A stretch of 64,000 nucleotides of DNA from JAGTVG01 sp963820995 (GTDB lineage Bacteria; Bacteroidota; Bacteroidia; Cytophagales; Cyclobacteriaceae), in the NCBI GenBank assembly GCA_963820995.1, contig CAWGCL010000012.1:124001-188000 (forward strand), written 5' to 3'. Positions 35,633 to 43,617 of this stretch are shown in pieces (positions within the stretch are counted from its first letter, which is position 1; every line of letters begins with the position of its first letter). The notes under the pieces are model-generated. The model was given only the letters and a program-made list of their open reading frames with translations, ran no database searches and was not told the origin of the DNA. The translations under genes and the position numbers were made by a program.

Positions 35633-37655
35633 TTAATCAAGAGGAAGGTTCATTTTCTTTAGAAGTTCAAGAAATCTGGGATCATCCCGAATAAAATCAA
35701 AAAGATAAACATTGGTGGAAATATATGGCATACCGGGATCATTCATTTCAAAACCAATTTCCAGCCATTCAAGTGTTTTTTCTGGCTCGTTCAGTTCAGG
35801 ACGATATATCCAGGCCATATCAGTGGGCATGACATAACTGGTTCTAAATCTTTCTTCATAAACTTCGGCGATATATTTAATAGCGGCCTTATAGCCCTGG
35901 TTTTCATAAACTTTTTGTGCAGAAAATATGATACTATCTGCATAGGAGAATTCTAGATTCTGAATTAAAGCTTCAAATGATTTTTCATAATCACCCTGAG
36001 CAGAATATGCCAGATCTAATGCATATAAGGTTAATGGATGATTAATTCCCTTAGTAATAGAAATTACTTCATCATATTCTCCTCTATCAAGCAATATGAC
36101 TGAATATAATGCCTGGATCAGGGGATTCAATGGATCCAGTTCCATCGCCATTTTACCTTGTTCAAGCGCTTCATCGGATCTTCTTATGCACATTAAAAGA
36201 TGTCCGTAATATGCCCTTGCAAACGCATCATTTGGATTTGATTTCAGAAGTTTTAAAAACTCCTTTTCTCCCTTTTCCCAGTCCCAATCAGTCCAGACGG
36301 TAATTAATGCATTTACATACTGCACAAAATCATCTTGGGGATCGATTTCGAGTGCCTGAGTGATGTTTTCATATATTGGTGGATTGGCTACAGATGGCGG
36401 TACGATGCTAAATTGTTTCGCGCCAAGCCACCACTGTGCAATAGCTGCATAAGGAATAGCCCAGGAAGGATCTATCTCCATCGCCAGATTAAAATACTCC
36501 AGAGATTTTTCTAAGTCCTTCCGGAGTAAGTTGTTCCCAGTAATACATTCCCTTCAGATATGCATCATACGCCTTATTGTCCACTGCCCTTGAATCAGCA
36601 AGCATATTTTCTTCCTCTGGTGTTAAAATAACATTTATCTCTTCTGATATTTCTTTAGTAATGGTGTTATATAGTTGAAGGATCTGACTTTTATCTTCAT
36701 AATAATCCTGTACCCACAGTGTCTGTTCCTCAGGATAGGCACTGACTACTTTAATCTGCAAGCATATGCTGTCTCCCAGGCATACAACCGATCCCTCAAT
36801 AATAACATTTACACCCAATTCAGCGGCTATTTCAGGAATTGATTTTTCGATATCCTTATAGGCATTTGCAGTGGTTTTCGACTTGACCTGTAATGAGCTG
36901 ATCTTCCCGATGTCCCCAATTAATGCTGAATGCATTCCAGCCACAAAATACTCCATTGTGTCACTACCTATATAATTGTCGAAGGGAAGGACAAGAATCG
37001 ACTTTCCCTGTTCAGACTGAGGATTGATAATCCTGGGTAAAAAATAAATTGCCAAATAGGAGAGTAAAGCGATTATAAGTATCCCGATGACAATTGTTGT
37101 CCGGCCATAACCAAGAGGACGAATTAACTCACCTGTATCTATTTTATACTCCAGAAAGTTGGCATCCGTACTGGAAATTTTAAATGCTCCAATGGGTGAT
37201 TCAACGCCTTTTAGCTCTTGCTCACCCATTTGGGTAATATTCAATCCATCCTTGTTTTTAAGGTCCCTGAATACAGATTCAGATATAACAATCCCATGTG
37301 TATCAGCAATTCCCTGAATCCTTGAAGCAATATTAACACCATCACCCAGAACATCTTTATTTTCAAAGATCACATCTCCCTGATGAATGCCAATTCGTAA
37401 AGGAATTCCTAATTCTTTTACAGCATTCTGTATAGACAATGCACATTTTATTGCATCCATGCTGGAAGAGAAACTGGCCAGCATGCCATCCCCCATTTCT
37501 TTAAGTAAACGCCCTTTATATTTTTTAATAAGCCGCCAATGGATACGCCGGTTCTTCCTTATGTAATCAAAGGCTTTCCTTTCATCCTTGCCCATCAGGG
37601 AAGTATATCCGACGATGTCGGAAAACATAATGGCTGCCAATTTACGTTGTTGCAT
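35633..37655 (-). pseudogene. Class III adenylate/guanylate cyclase with TolB-N-like and TPR regions, one frameshift
   Basis: N-terminal cyclase catalytic domain: metal ligands D13 in MFSDIVGYTSLM and D56 in KEMGDGMLASF, then IGIHQGDVI and GDGVNIASRI. A membrane helix follows at about residues 186-207, then a TolB-N/FlgO-like domain (ILVLPFDNYIGSD, ELGVNVIIEGSV), then TPRs (ALEIDPQDDFVQYVNAL, YGHLLMCIRRSDEALEQG). At 36506-36510 an A-run on the coding strand has five bases. With four, the frame would read LRKSLEYFNLAMEIDPSW instead of terminating at SGVF. Total length after repair would be about 673 residues. It makes cyclic nucleotide in the cytoplasm and senses through its C-terminal part, by analogy with the family. 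Confidence 0.83.
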
Positions 37656-37916
37656 AGTTCGTCTTGTAATATGTCGATTTAGTGATCTGTTATTATAGGA
37701 AAATTTGAAAACGTAAATTAAAAAATCATTAAATCAGCTTAACAGGAAATAAAAATCAATTAACCTATCTCTATACAATTTAATTGTAGATTATCAGAAA
37801 TGAAAATATTTGGCGGGTAAGTTTGGCTATTTTCCTGACAGAAATTATACTAATAATTCATTTAATCATTCATTAGCCTTATTTGATAAAAAAACTACTT
37901 CAGGCTATTCAGTGTA

Positions 37917-39230
37917 TTATAACTCATGGATATAAATATTGGCAAACTCTAAGGGAAGGTCAGGGACATGAATGCCTATAGGCCCTCTTTCAGGCAAATC
38001 TTCCAAAGTGATATCCTGGACCACCTGTTTTCCATTCAATAGAACTTTAATTCTTTTTCCAATTACACGAATCTCCAATCTATTCCATTCTCCTGTTGCA
38101 TTATCCGCCCGTAGAATTGGGGTGGCAGATTTTCTGGTTTCTGCATCATAAATACCATCCTGCCGGTATCCGGAAATCCCTCCGGATCCTTCAGGCCAGC
38201 TGGTTATTATAACACCGATATCTTTTGATCCCCGTATAGTAATTCCTCCCTCTCCGGTATAGCGGATAGGGACCGTGATCTTTTCACCACTAAAATCCTC
38301 TGCGCTGGTTCCATCTGGCATGATCACAGGAACAGATTTAGCGATGGGCTCACCGGTAAACCTCCAATCAACGATCAGATCAAAATCCTGAAAATCTTTT
38401 TCGGTCCATAGAATATCCTGAGAAGCCCCATCAGAAATTCCGGAAGCAATTAATCTCCAATTATCTGATTTCCAGATACCAGGTTCTCCCTCTTGCTTCC
38501 ATCCCCGTAAATCAAGACCATTATATAGAGTAACATATCCTCGATCCTTTAAAGCCGTTTGCTCAGGCAAAGGAGAAGATCCTGGCAATTCTTTAATACG
38601 GATATTTTTGAAATGCACCTCACTTCCTTCAGATTCAAGGCATATATAACCTTTCCGGGGATTTACATGAAAAGCCCTGGAAACAACTTCTCCGTTCACA
38701 GCCAAAGTTAAAATACCATCCCTGCTTTCGACACGATAGTGGTTCCACTGTCCATAAGGATTAGCCCTTTCCTCTTTTGGAAAAGTACGCATCCATCCTA
38801 TCCTGTAAAAGGGATCTTCATTATCCCTTGTCATACTGGCCCCATGTATAGCAAATACATCGCCATGATTCCCATCCATGATCTGGCATTCGACTGATCT
38901 GGAGAATGGTTGGCCAGGTGCAGTTATGTCATCTGAATGGATGAACAAACCCGCATTACCATCTTTATGCAGATGCATCCATTCAAGTTCAAGAATGAAA
39001 TTTTCATACTGTTTATCAGTCCGGAGAATGCCCGTTGGTATTCCTGTACATACAATCAGGCCATCTTTAACTGTCCAGGTTTCAGGGGCACAATTCACAT
39101 TCACCCAGCCATCAAAATTCTCTCCATTGAACAAAGGTTTAAAATCATCCTCCGCCAGGGATTTGTTATCACAATTGCTAAAAAGAACAATTAAAAAAAT
39201 GAGTGCTAAAGAAGTAAAATATCTAGTCAT
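37917..39230 (-). CDS. Tandem DUF1080 (3-keto-glycoside hydrolase-type) lipoprotein
   Basis: Two DUF1080 domains in one secreted protein, about 437 residues from the ATG at 39230, which directly opens the lipoprotein signal (LFSNC). Domain 1 spans about residues 30-210 with the hallmark FKPLFNGENFDGWV, WTVKDGLIVC and ILELEWM. Domain 2 spans about 230-437 with YVTLYNGLDLRGWK and FDLIVDWRF. DUF1080 proteins have the concanavalin-like fold, and studied members cleave 3-keto-glycosides. It is the last gene of a minus-strand unit Gfo/Idh/MocA, GH26, DUF1080, which fits an oxidise-then-cleave role. The upstream in-frame ATG at 39251 is less likely. Confidence 0.85.
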   Translation of the reverse strand: MTRYFTSLALIFLIVLFSNCDNKSLAEDDFKPLFNGENFDGWVNVNCAPETWTVKDGLIVCTGIPTGILRTDKQYENFILELEWMHLHKDGNAGLFIHSDDITAPGQPFSRSVECQIMDGNHGDVFAIHGASMTRDNEDPFYRIGWMRTFPKEERANPYGQWNHYRVESRDGILTLAVNGEVVSRAFHVNPRKGYICLESEGSEVHFKNIRIKELPGSSPLPEQTALKDRGYVTLYNGLDLRGWKQEGEPGIWKSDNWRLIASGISDGASQDILWTEKDFQDFDLIVDWRFTGEPIAKSVPVIMPDGTSAEDFSGEKITVPIRYTGEGGITIRGSKDIGVIITSWPEGSGGISGYRQDGIYDAETRKSATPILRADNATGEWNRLEIRVIGKRIKVLLNGKQVVQDITLEDLPERGPIGIHVPDLPLEFANIYIHEL

Positions 39231-39279
39231 ACGTTTTAATATAAAAATCATTTAATTCATTTAAAGTTATCTCCCGCCA

Positions 39280-40359
39280 TTACCTCCAATCAATCTCCTC
39301 CCTCGTAATAACCCATGGATCTTCCAGCAATTCCTTCGCATTCCGGTTACTGACCATAGATACATAATGATCCGGCCAGTCATGCCAGGTCGTCCAATAG
39401 AGGATATCTTGTGCATGGTCTTTAATGGCTTCAAGCATCAGGGTATTGTCGAATGTTCCATCCATCTTACTATGATCCGGACCACATTCGGTCAGTGCCA
39501 TTGGTTTGCCCAGGGCTTTTAGGGCATCATAATCACAGATATGATAGCCCTCGCTTTCATATATATTTATGCCTACGATGTCAACAAAGGAGTCCCCAGG
39601 ATAAAGAAAATTGGGGCTTTTGGAATAATCCTTTCCGCAATGGGCAGCTATCGAGTAAACCCATATCAGATTATTAAGCTTTTTTTCATGTGTGAAATAT
39701 TTGAACATATCCTGGTATACCTTTTTAAAATGTTCAGGATTATCAGGGCTTGATTTCCATCCCCACCAGAACCATCCTCCATTCATTTCCTGCATTGGCC
39801 GCCAGAGTACCACAACACCTGCCTTTTGTAATTCTTCAAGACCTATAGCGATCCTGTCCCACTCAGCATGCCATTTCGCATAAACCGGACTATCCGGATT
39901 ATAGAGTTCTTCCAGTTTGACTTCGTCTAAATCGCGTGTCCCATTGTCGGTCCATGGATTATGTGGTGCCCAGTTTATGGTAATCAATCCTCCCATGTTC
40001 CAGTAATCAATAAGAAACTGGTTGCACTCGCTGAGCTGTGCAACAGTAAATCGATTGGTATATTCATAATCCACTCCGATCATCCCGGGCCAGGAACCGG
40101 TTTCATCATAGAGCTTCTCAACATAAGCGCCATAGCAACGGGTGATCTCATTACCATGACAACAGTTCTGCCCGGATATTATCCTGTTTTCAGATTTCCC
40201 GGGAAGAGAATATAAATACTTAAGTACTTTGTTGACATCTTCACTGGCATTTGGATTTACAGAAAAGCCAGGGGTATTTTTAATATCACCCTTATTCCTG
40301 CATCCGAATTGTATAAATAACAATATTCCTGCTACCAGAAATAACTTAAAAATTTTCAT
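39280..40359 (-). CDS. GH26 beta-mannanase-type lipoprotein
   Basis: Glycoside hydrolase family 26 enzyme of 359 residues with lipobox QFGC (C20). The start of the catalytic domain has RIISGQNCCHGN, and conserved elements follow: GVDYEY, GGLITINWAPHNPW and WRPMQEMNGGWFWWG with the acid/base E191. The nucleophile is E291 in MALTECGP. These are the catalytic residues of endo-beta-1,4-mannanases and related clan GH-A enzymes. It is probably on the cell surface or in the periplasm, acting on mannan-type chains. The Gfo/Idh/MocA gene lies 29 bases upstream and the DUF1080 gene follows within 50 bases. Confidence 0.92.
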   Translation of the reverse strand: MKIFKLFLVAGILLFIQFGCRNKGDIKNTPGFSVNPNASEDVNKVLKYLYSLPGKSENRIISGQNCCHGNEITRCYGAYVEKLYDETGSWPGMIGVDYEYTNRFTVAQLSECNQFLIDYWNMGGLITINWAPHNPWTDNGTRDLDEVKLEELYNPDSPVYAKWHAEWDRIAIGLEELQKAGVVVLWRPMQEMNGGWFWWGWKSSPDNPEHFKKVYQDMFKYFTHEKKLNNLIWVYSIAAHCGKDYSKSPNFLYPGDSFVDIVGINIYESEGYHICDYDALKALGKPMALTECGPDHSKMDGTFDNTLMLEAIKDHAQDILYWTTWHDWPDHYVSMVSNRNAKELLEDPWVITREEIDWR

Positions 40360-40388
40360 ATTGTGGAACTTTGCATCTGCAATTAACG

Positions 40389-41717
40389 CTATAAAAGTTT
40401 TGTGATGCCTGGAATTGCAACCGGTCTTCTTTCCGTATCCCCAAATTCCAGTTTATCCGGGCTTAGATCCAATTCAGATTCATTCAAAACCCAATCCCAT
40501 TCAAGGGTTTTGCCTGTATATGCGCTCATACGCCCCATCACAGCAGTCATAGTACTTTCAGCGATTTGTTTCCCTTCATTCATAGCTTTGCCGTTTCTTA
40601 TACTATCGATCATTTCCTTATATTGAAGTACGGAAGGATTTGACGACTCACCATCAAAGGTATAAGGATTGTCACCTTTTATAATGCCATTTCTGAAATC
40701 CAATATGGCAGAGCCCTTAGTCCCTGATACGCGCTGGTTACCACGCCAGGCATAATTGTCAATTTGCGTTCCCATATATTCAATACGAACATCCTTCGGA
40801 TATGTATACTCCACTGAAAAATGATCAAAAACATTCCCATATTCCATGCCTGTCCTGGCCTGCCTGCCTCCCAAACCTACACAAGCCACTGGGTGAGCAT
40901 TCATGACCCAGTTCATAACATCCAGATTATGAACGTGCATTTCAACTATAAAATCACCAGATAACCAGGTCCAGAACAACCATCGCCGGATCTGATATTC
41001 CATTTCCGACCATTCATTTTTCTTCACTCTTTCATCCATTCTCCAGTTGCGCATAGCTCCTCCTGACCTGAAACACTGACCTCCCACAATATCACCAATT
41101 GATCCGTCATGGATCCTTTTGATAGTCTCCCTGTTAGCCAACAACCGGCGCATTTGAGTGCCGGATACAACTGTGAGACCTTTCTGTTTAGCCATCTCCG
41201 AACTTTTTAATACGGATCGGATGCCTGTTGGATCAACTGCCACGGGCTTTTCCATAAAAACATGTTTCCCCGCTTCTACTGCTGCCCTGAGATGTGTGGG
41301 CCTGAAATTTGGTGGAGTAGTCAAAATAACCATATCCACACCTGATTCAATTACTTTCTGATAGGCGTCAAAACCTACAAAAATGTTATCTTCTGGCACC
41401 TTATAAATTTCATTGACCGGTAATCCCCGTTTTTCAAGATTCGCTTTGATGCGTGACGGTGCTTCATCGATATGGTCCTGAAATAAATCACCGATAGCAA
41501 CAAGTTCAACACCTTTGGACGATTCTGCGCAATCAATAATTCCAGCTCCGGTTCCCCGGCCCCCGGCTCCAATTAATCCAACCCGAATGGTATCTGAAGC
41601 ACCTGCAAAAACATATGAATTTCCAGTTACTAGTGTTGCGGCTCCGACTTGTGCGGACTTCTTTATAAAAGTTCTTCGCGTAAGAACATTTGATTTAGAA
41701 TTATCTTGACAGTACAT
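40389..41717 (-). CDS. Gfo/Idh/MocA-family oxidoreductase with Tat-type signal
   Basis: NAD(P)-dependent sugar or glycoside oxidoreductase, 442 residues. The N-terminus has a twin-arginine-type export motif (TRRTFIKKSAQ) before a hydrophobic Ala/Gly stretch. The dinucleotide-binding loop is VGLIGAGGRGTGAG at about residues 47-60, and the catalytic-lysine motif is EKPVAVDP. The C-terminal domain has WLFWTWLSGDFIVEMHVHNLDVMNW and DHFSVEYTYP. It is the first gene of an operon with GH26 and DUF1080, and is the intact paralogue of the frameshifted gene at 16705-18040. Oxidation at sugar C3 is the likely chemistry given the neighbours; the specific substrate is unknown. Confidence 0.9.
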   Translation of the reverse strand: MYCQDNSKSNVLTRRTFIKKSAQVGAATLVTGNSYVFAGASDTIRVGLIGAGGRGTGAGIIDCAESSKGVELVAIGDLFQDHIDEAPSRIKANLEKRGLPVNEIYKVPEDNIFVGFDAYQKVIESGVDMVILTTPPNFRPTHLRAAVEAGKHVFMEKPVAVDPTGIRSVLKSSEMAKQKGLTVVSGTQMRRLLANRETIKRIHDGSIGDIVGGQCFRSGGAMRNWRMDERVKKNEWSEMEYQIRRWLFWTWLSGDFIVEMHVHNLDVMNWVMNAHPVACVGLGGRQARTGMEYGNVFDHFSVEYTYPKDVRIEYMGTQIDNYAWRGNQRVSGTKGSAILDFRNGIIKGDNPYTFDGESSNPSVLQYKEMIDSIRNGKAMNEGKQIAESTMTAVMGRMSAYTGKTLEWDWVLNESELDLSPDKLEFGDTERRPVAIPGITKLL

Positions 41718-41993
41718 AAATAAAAGTTTTGATAGAAATGTTATACAAGTTAATTATTAGGTGATAATTATCTCAATAACCTTCAAGAAATTATATCCGT
41801 TAATTAATTTCTTAATCAATCATTTTAAATATATTTCAGGGGGAAACAGAAAAATCATCCTTTCAGGAATAGGGAAAGGTTTCTAAATCAGGATATTTCC
41901 ATTGAAATAGACGGGCATTAATGAATCATATCATCTTTTTTAAAATTTGAATATCAGGAATTACCGTCAGAAGAGAAAAGAATGATTCTAGCT

Positions 41994-42030
41994 AAAAAAA
42001 CAAACCCCCACTAGTGATAGTGAGGGATTT
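41994..42030 (-). terminator. Terminator-like hairpin in the divergent region
   Basis: CAAACCCCCACTA and TAGTGAGGGATTTG fold around a GTGA loop, and on the minus strand the stem is followed by seven T. No minus-strand gene ends here, so it may be a relic of a lost gene or may guard the promoter of the leftward operon from read-through. Confidence 0.6.
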
Positions 42031-42045
42031 GCTAAACCGTTTAGC
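42031..42045. promoter_or_regulatory. Perfect 15-base palindrome, possible operator
   Basis: GCTAAAC-C-GTTTAGC, seven bases on each side of a central C. It is adjacent to the terminator-like hairpin and lies in the region between two divergent glycan genes. A regulator binding here could act on both, but this is inference. Confidence 0.35.
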
Positions 42046-42261
42046 GCGCCACATAACTCGTACAACTCTTAAATAATAACGTTTCAAATACCTATATAGT
42101 TCCTGAAATATTGGCATTTTATGAAATTTCCTGCCTTATAAGAGATCCCCACCTTAAAAATCACATAAAATCTGGCGCAATCAACAAGAAGATTGAGGAC
42201 ATATGATATTTTAAAGCCTAATTTTCATATATTGAAGATGAAATTATAAACTCTCAATAAC

Positions 42262-42972
42262 ATGAAAAAATATATCCCGAACATCATTTTTTTATCTCTA
42301 TTCTTCCTGCTAACGAATATATTATTCGCTCAGCAAAATGATTGGACCGACCTGTTTGATGGAGAAACTCTGAAAGGCTGGTCTGTCCACAGTGGATTCG
42401 CAAAATACAGGGTAGAGGATGGGGCCATTGTCGGTAACGCAGTAAAAGGAAGCCCGAATACCTTTTTATGTACTGACCAGGAATTTGGAGATTTTATCCT
42501 GGAATTCGAGGTGTTCCTAAAGGATACTAAACTCAACTCTGGCGTCCAGTTCCGAAGTATGATCGCTCCTGAGAATCTTACCTACTGGCTGAGAAATGAA
42601 AAAGGGGAAATGTATCCGAAGTTAGTCCCCAAAGACCGTGTTTACGGATACCAGGTTGAAATTGCGGGAGCCGGAGTTGGCACATCTGGTGGTATTTATG
42701 ATGAAGCCCGAAGGGCCATGATTCGTGACTGGTGGATTGAAAAAGGAAGTGATGCCAGCAAGGCTTTTAAAGACGGACAGTGGAACAAATACAGGATTGA
42801 ATGCAAAGGACAATCTATCAAAACCTTTGTCAATGGCATAATGACGGCAGATATTAAGGATGCCATGACCTCCAGCGGCATAATCGGTCTGCAGGTCCAT
42901 GATGTTGGCAATGATGATACGCCCTATGAAGTACGCTGGCGAAATATTCGCCTTATGAAGTTAGATAAATAA
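42262..42972 (+). CDS. DUF1080 (3-keto-glycoside hydrolase-type) secreted protein
   Basis: Single-domain DUF1080 protein, 236 residues, with a signal peptide ending near LFAQQ. Family hallmarks: WTDLFDGETLKGWSVHSG, YRVEDGAIVG, FILEFEVFLKD, NSGVQFRS and a C-terminal SGIIGLQVHD with VRWRNIRL. The domain is a jelly-roll of the concanavalin type. It is divergent from the Gfo/Idh/MocA-GH26-DUF1080 operon, and with the tandem protein makes three DUF1080 domains within 5 kb. It is expected to act in the periplasm on oxidised glycosides. Confidence 0.88.
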   Translation: MKKYIPNIIFLSLFFLLTNILFAQQNDWTDLFDGETLKGWSVHSGFAKYRVEDGAIVGNAVKGSPNTFLCTDQEFGDFILEFEVFLKDTKLNSGVQFRSMIAPENLTYWLRNEKGEMYPKLVPKDRVYGYQVEIAGAGVGTSGGIYDEARRAMIRDWWIEKGSDASKAFKDGQWNKYRIECKGQSIKTFVNGIMTADIKDAMTSSGIIGLQVHDVGNDDTPYEVRWRNIRLMKLDK

Positions 42973-43051
42973 AACACATAGGCACCCCTCGTATAAATCA
43001 ATTTTTCTGCTGAAGGATAGCAACAGTAAGTAATGCCCATTAAAGAAAAAG

Positions 43052-43603
43052 ATGAAAACATCCCTGATAATATTCGGGATTCTCAGTCTGCCGCTTATTA
43101 TTATATCATGGCGGACTTTATTTAATGTAAAAAGCCATGGATTTTATCGATTTATCAGTTGGGAGTGTATCATATGGCTATTTGCCAATAACTATAAATA
43201 TTGGTTTGAAGATCCCTTTAAGCTGAATCAAATATTAGCCTGGATTTTGTTGATCGTTTCTGCTTTTTTGGTCATTACGGGTGTTTTGTTAATGAAAAAG
43301 TTAGGGAAAGCTAATAAACGTCGGAATGAAGATACTTTATATCAATTTGAACAAACTACCGAATTAATTGATGTTGGGATCTTTAAATTTATAAGACATC
43401 CGCTATATTCATCATTAATGTTTTTAACATGGGGGATTTATTTGAAAAGCCCAAGTCTCCACTTATTATTTATATCACTGCTTTCAACCTTATTTCTTTA
43501 TTTAACAGCAATTTTTGATGAAAAGGAATGTATTCAATATTTTGGGAACAAGTATATTGATTACATGAAAAGAAGTAAAAGGTTTATTCCATTTTTAATT
43601 TAA
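43052..43603 (+). CDS. Membrane methyltransferase-like protein (isoprenylcysteine carboxylmethyltransferase/PEMT family)
   Basis: Integral membrane protein of 183 residues with about four or five hydrophobic segments. The C-terminal SAM-binding motif of the ICMT/PEMT superfamily is visible: FIRHPLYSSLMFLTWG near residue 111, then DEKECIQYFGNKYIDYMKRSKRF near residue 155, fitting RHPxY...E...YxxY. Members methylate lipids, isoprenoid cysteines or unknown small molecules. It lies 79 bases after the DUF1080 gene and converges on the permease gene with only 14 bases between stop codons. The substrate is unknown. Confidence 0.75.
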   Translation: MKTSLIIFGILSLPLIIISWRTLFNVKSHGFYRFISWECIIWLFANNYKYWFEDPFKLNQILAWILLIVSAFLVITGVLLMKKLGKANKRRNEDTLYQFEQTTELIDVGIFKFIRHPLYSSLMFLTWGIYLKSPSLHLLFISLLSTLFLYLTAIFDEKECIQYFGNKYIDYMKRSKRFIPFLI

Positions 43604-43617
43604 ATGCCTGCTTATTT

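Larger units (their letters stand above)
41718..42261. other. Divergent intergenic region with hairpin and palindrome
   Basis: About 540 bases between divergent Gfo/Idh/MocA and DUF1080 genes. It contains a GC-rich hairpin, a 15-base perfect palindrome, and further on a 47-codon open stretch (about 42075-42206) without a good start. Promoters for both neighbours should be here. Confidence 0.5.

Noticed and set aside
42031..42045. Palindrome as an attachment site or recombinase core
   Set aside because: No integrase, tRNA gene or second copy is visible in the window, so an operator is the simpler reading.
42075..42206. Open 44-47 codon stretch upstream of the DUF1080 gene, reading EILAFYEISCLIRD and KSGAINKKIED
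   Set aside because: No start codon in a sensible place and no family match. It is kept only as part of a regional finding.
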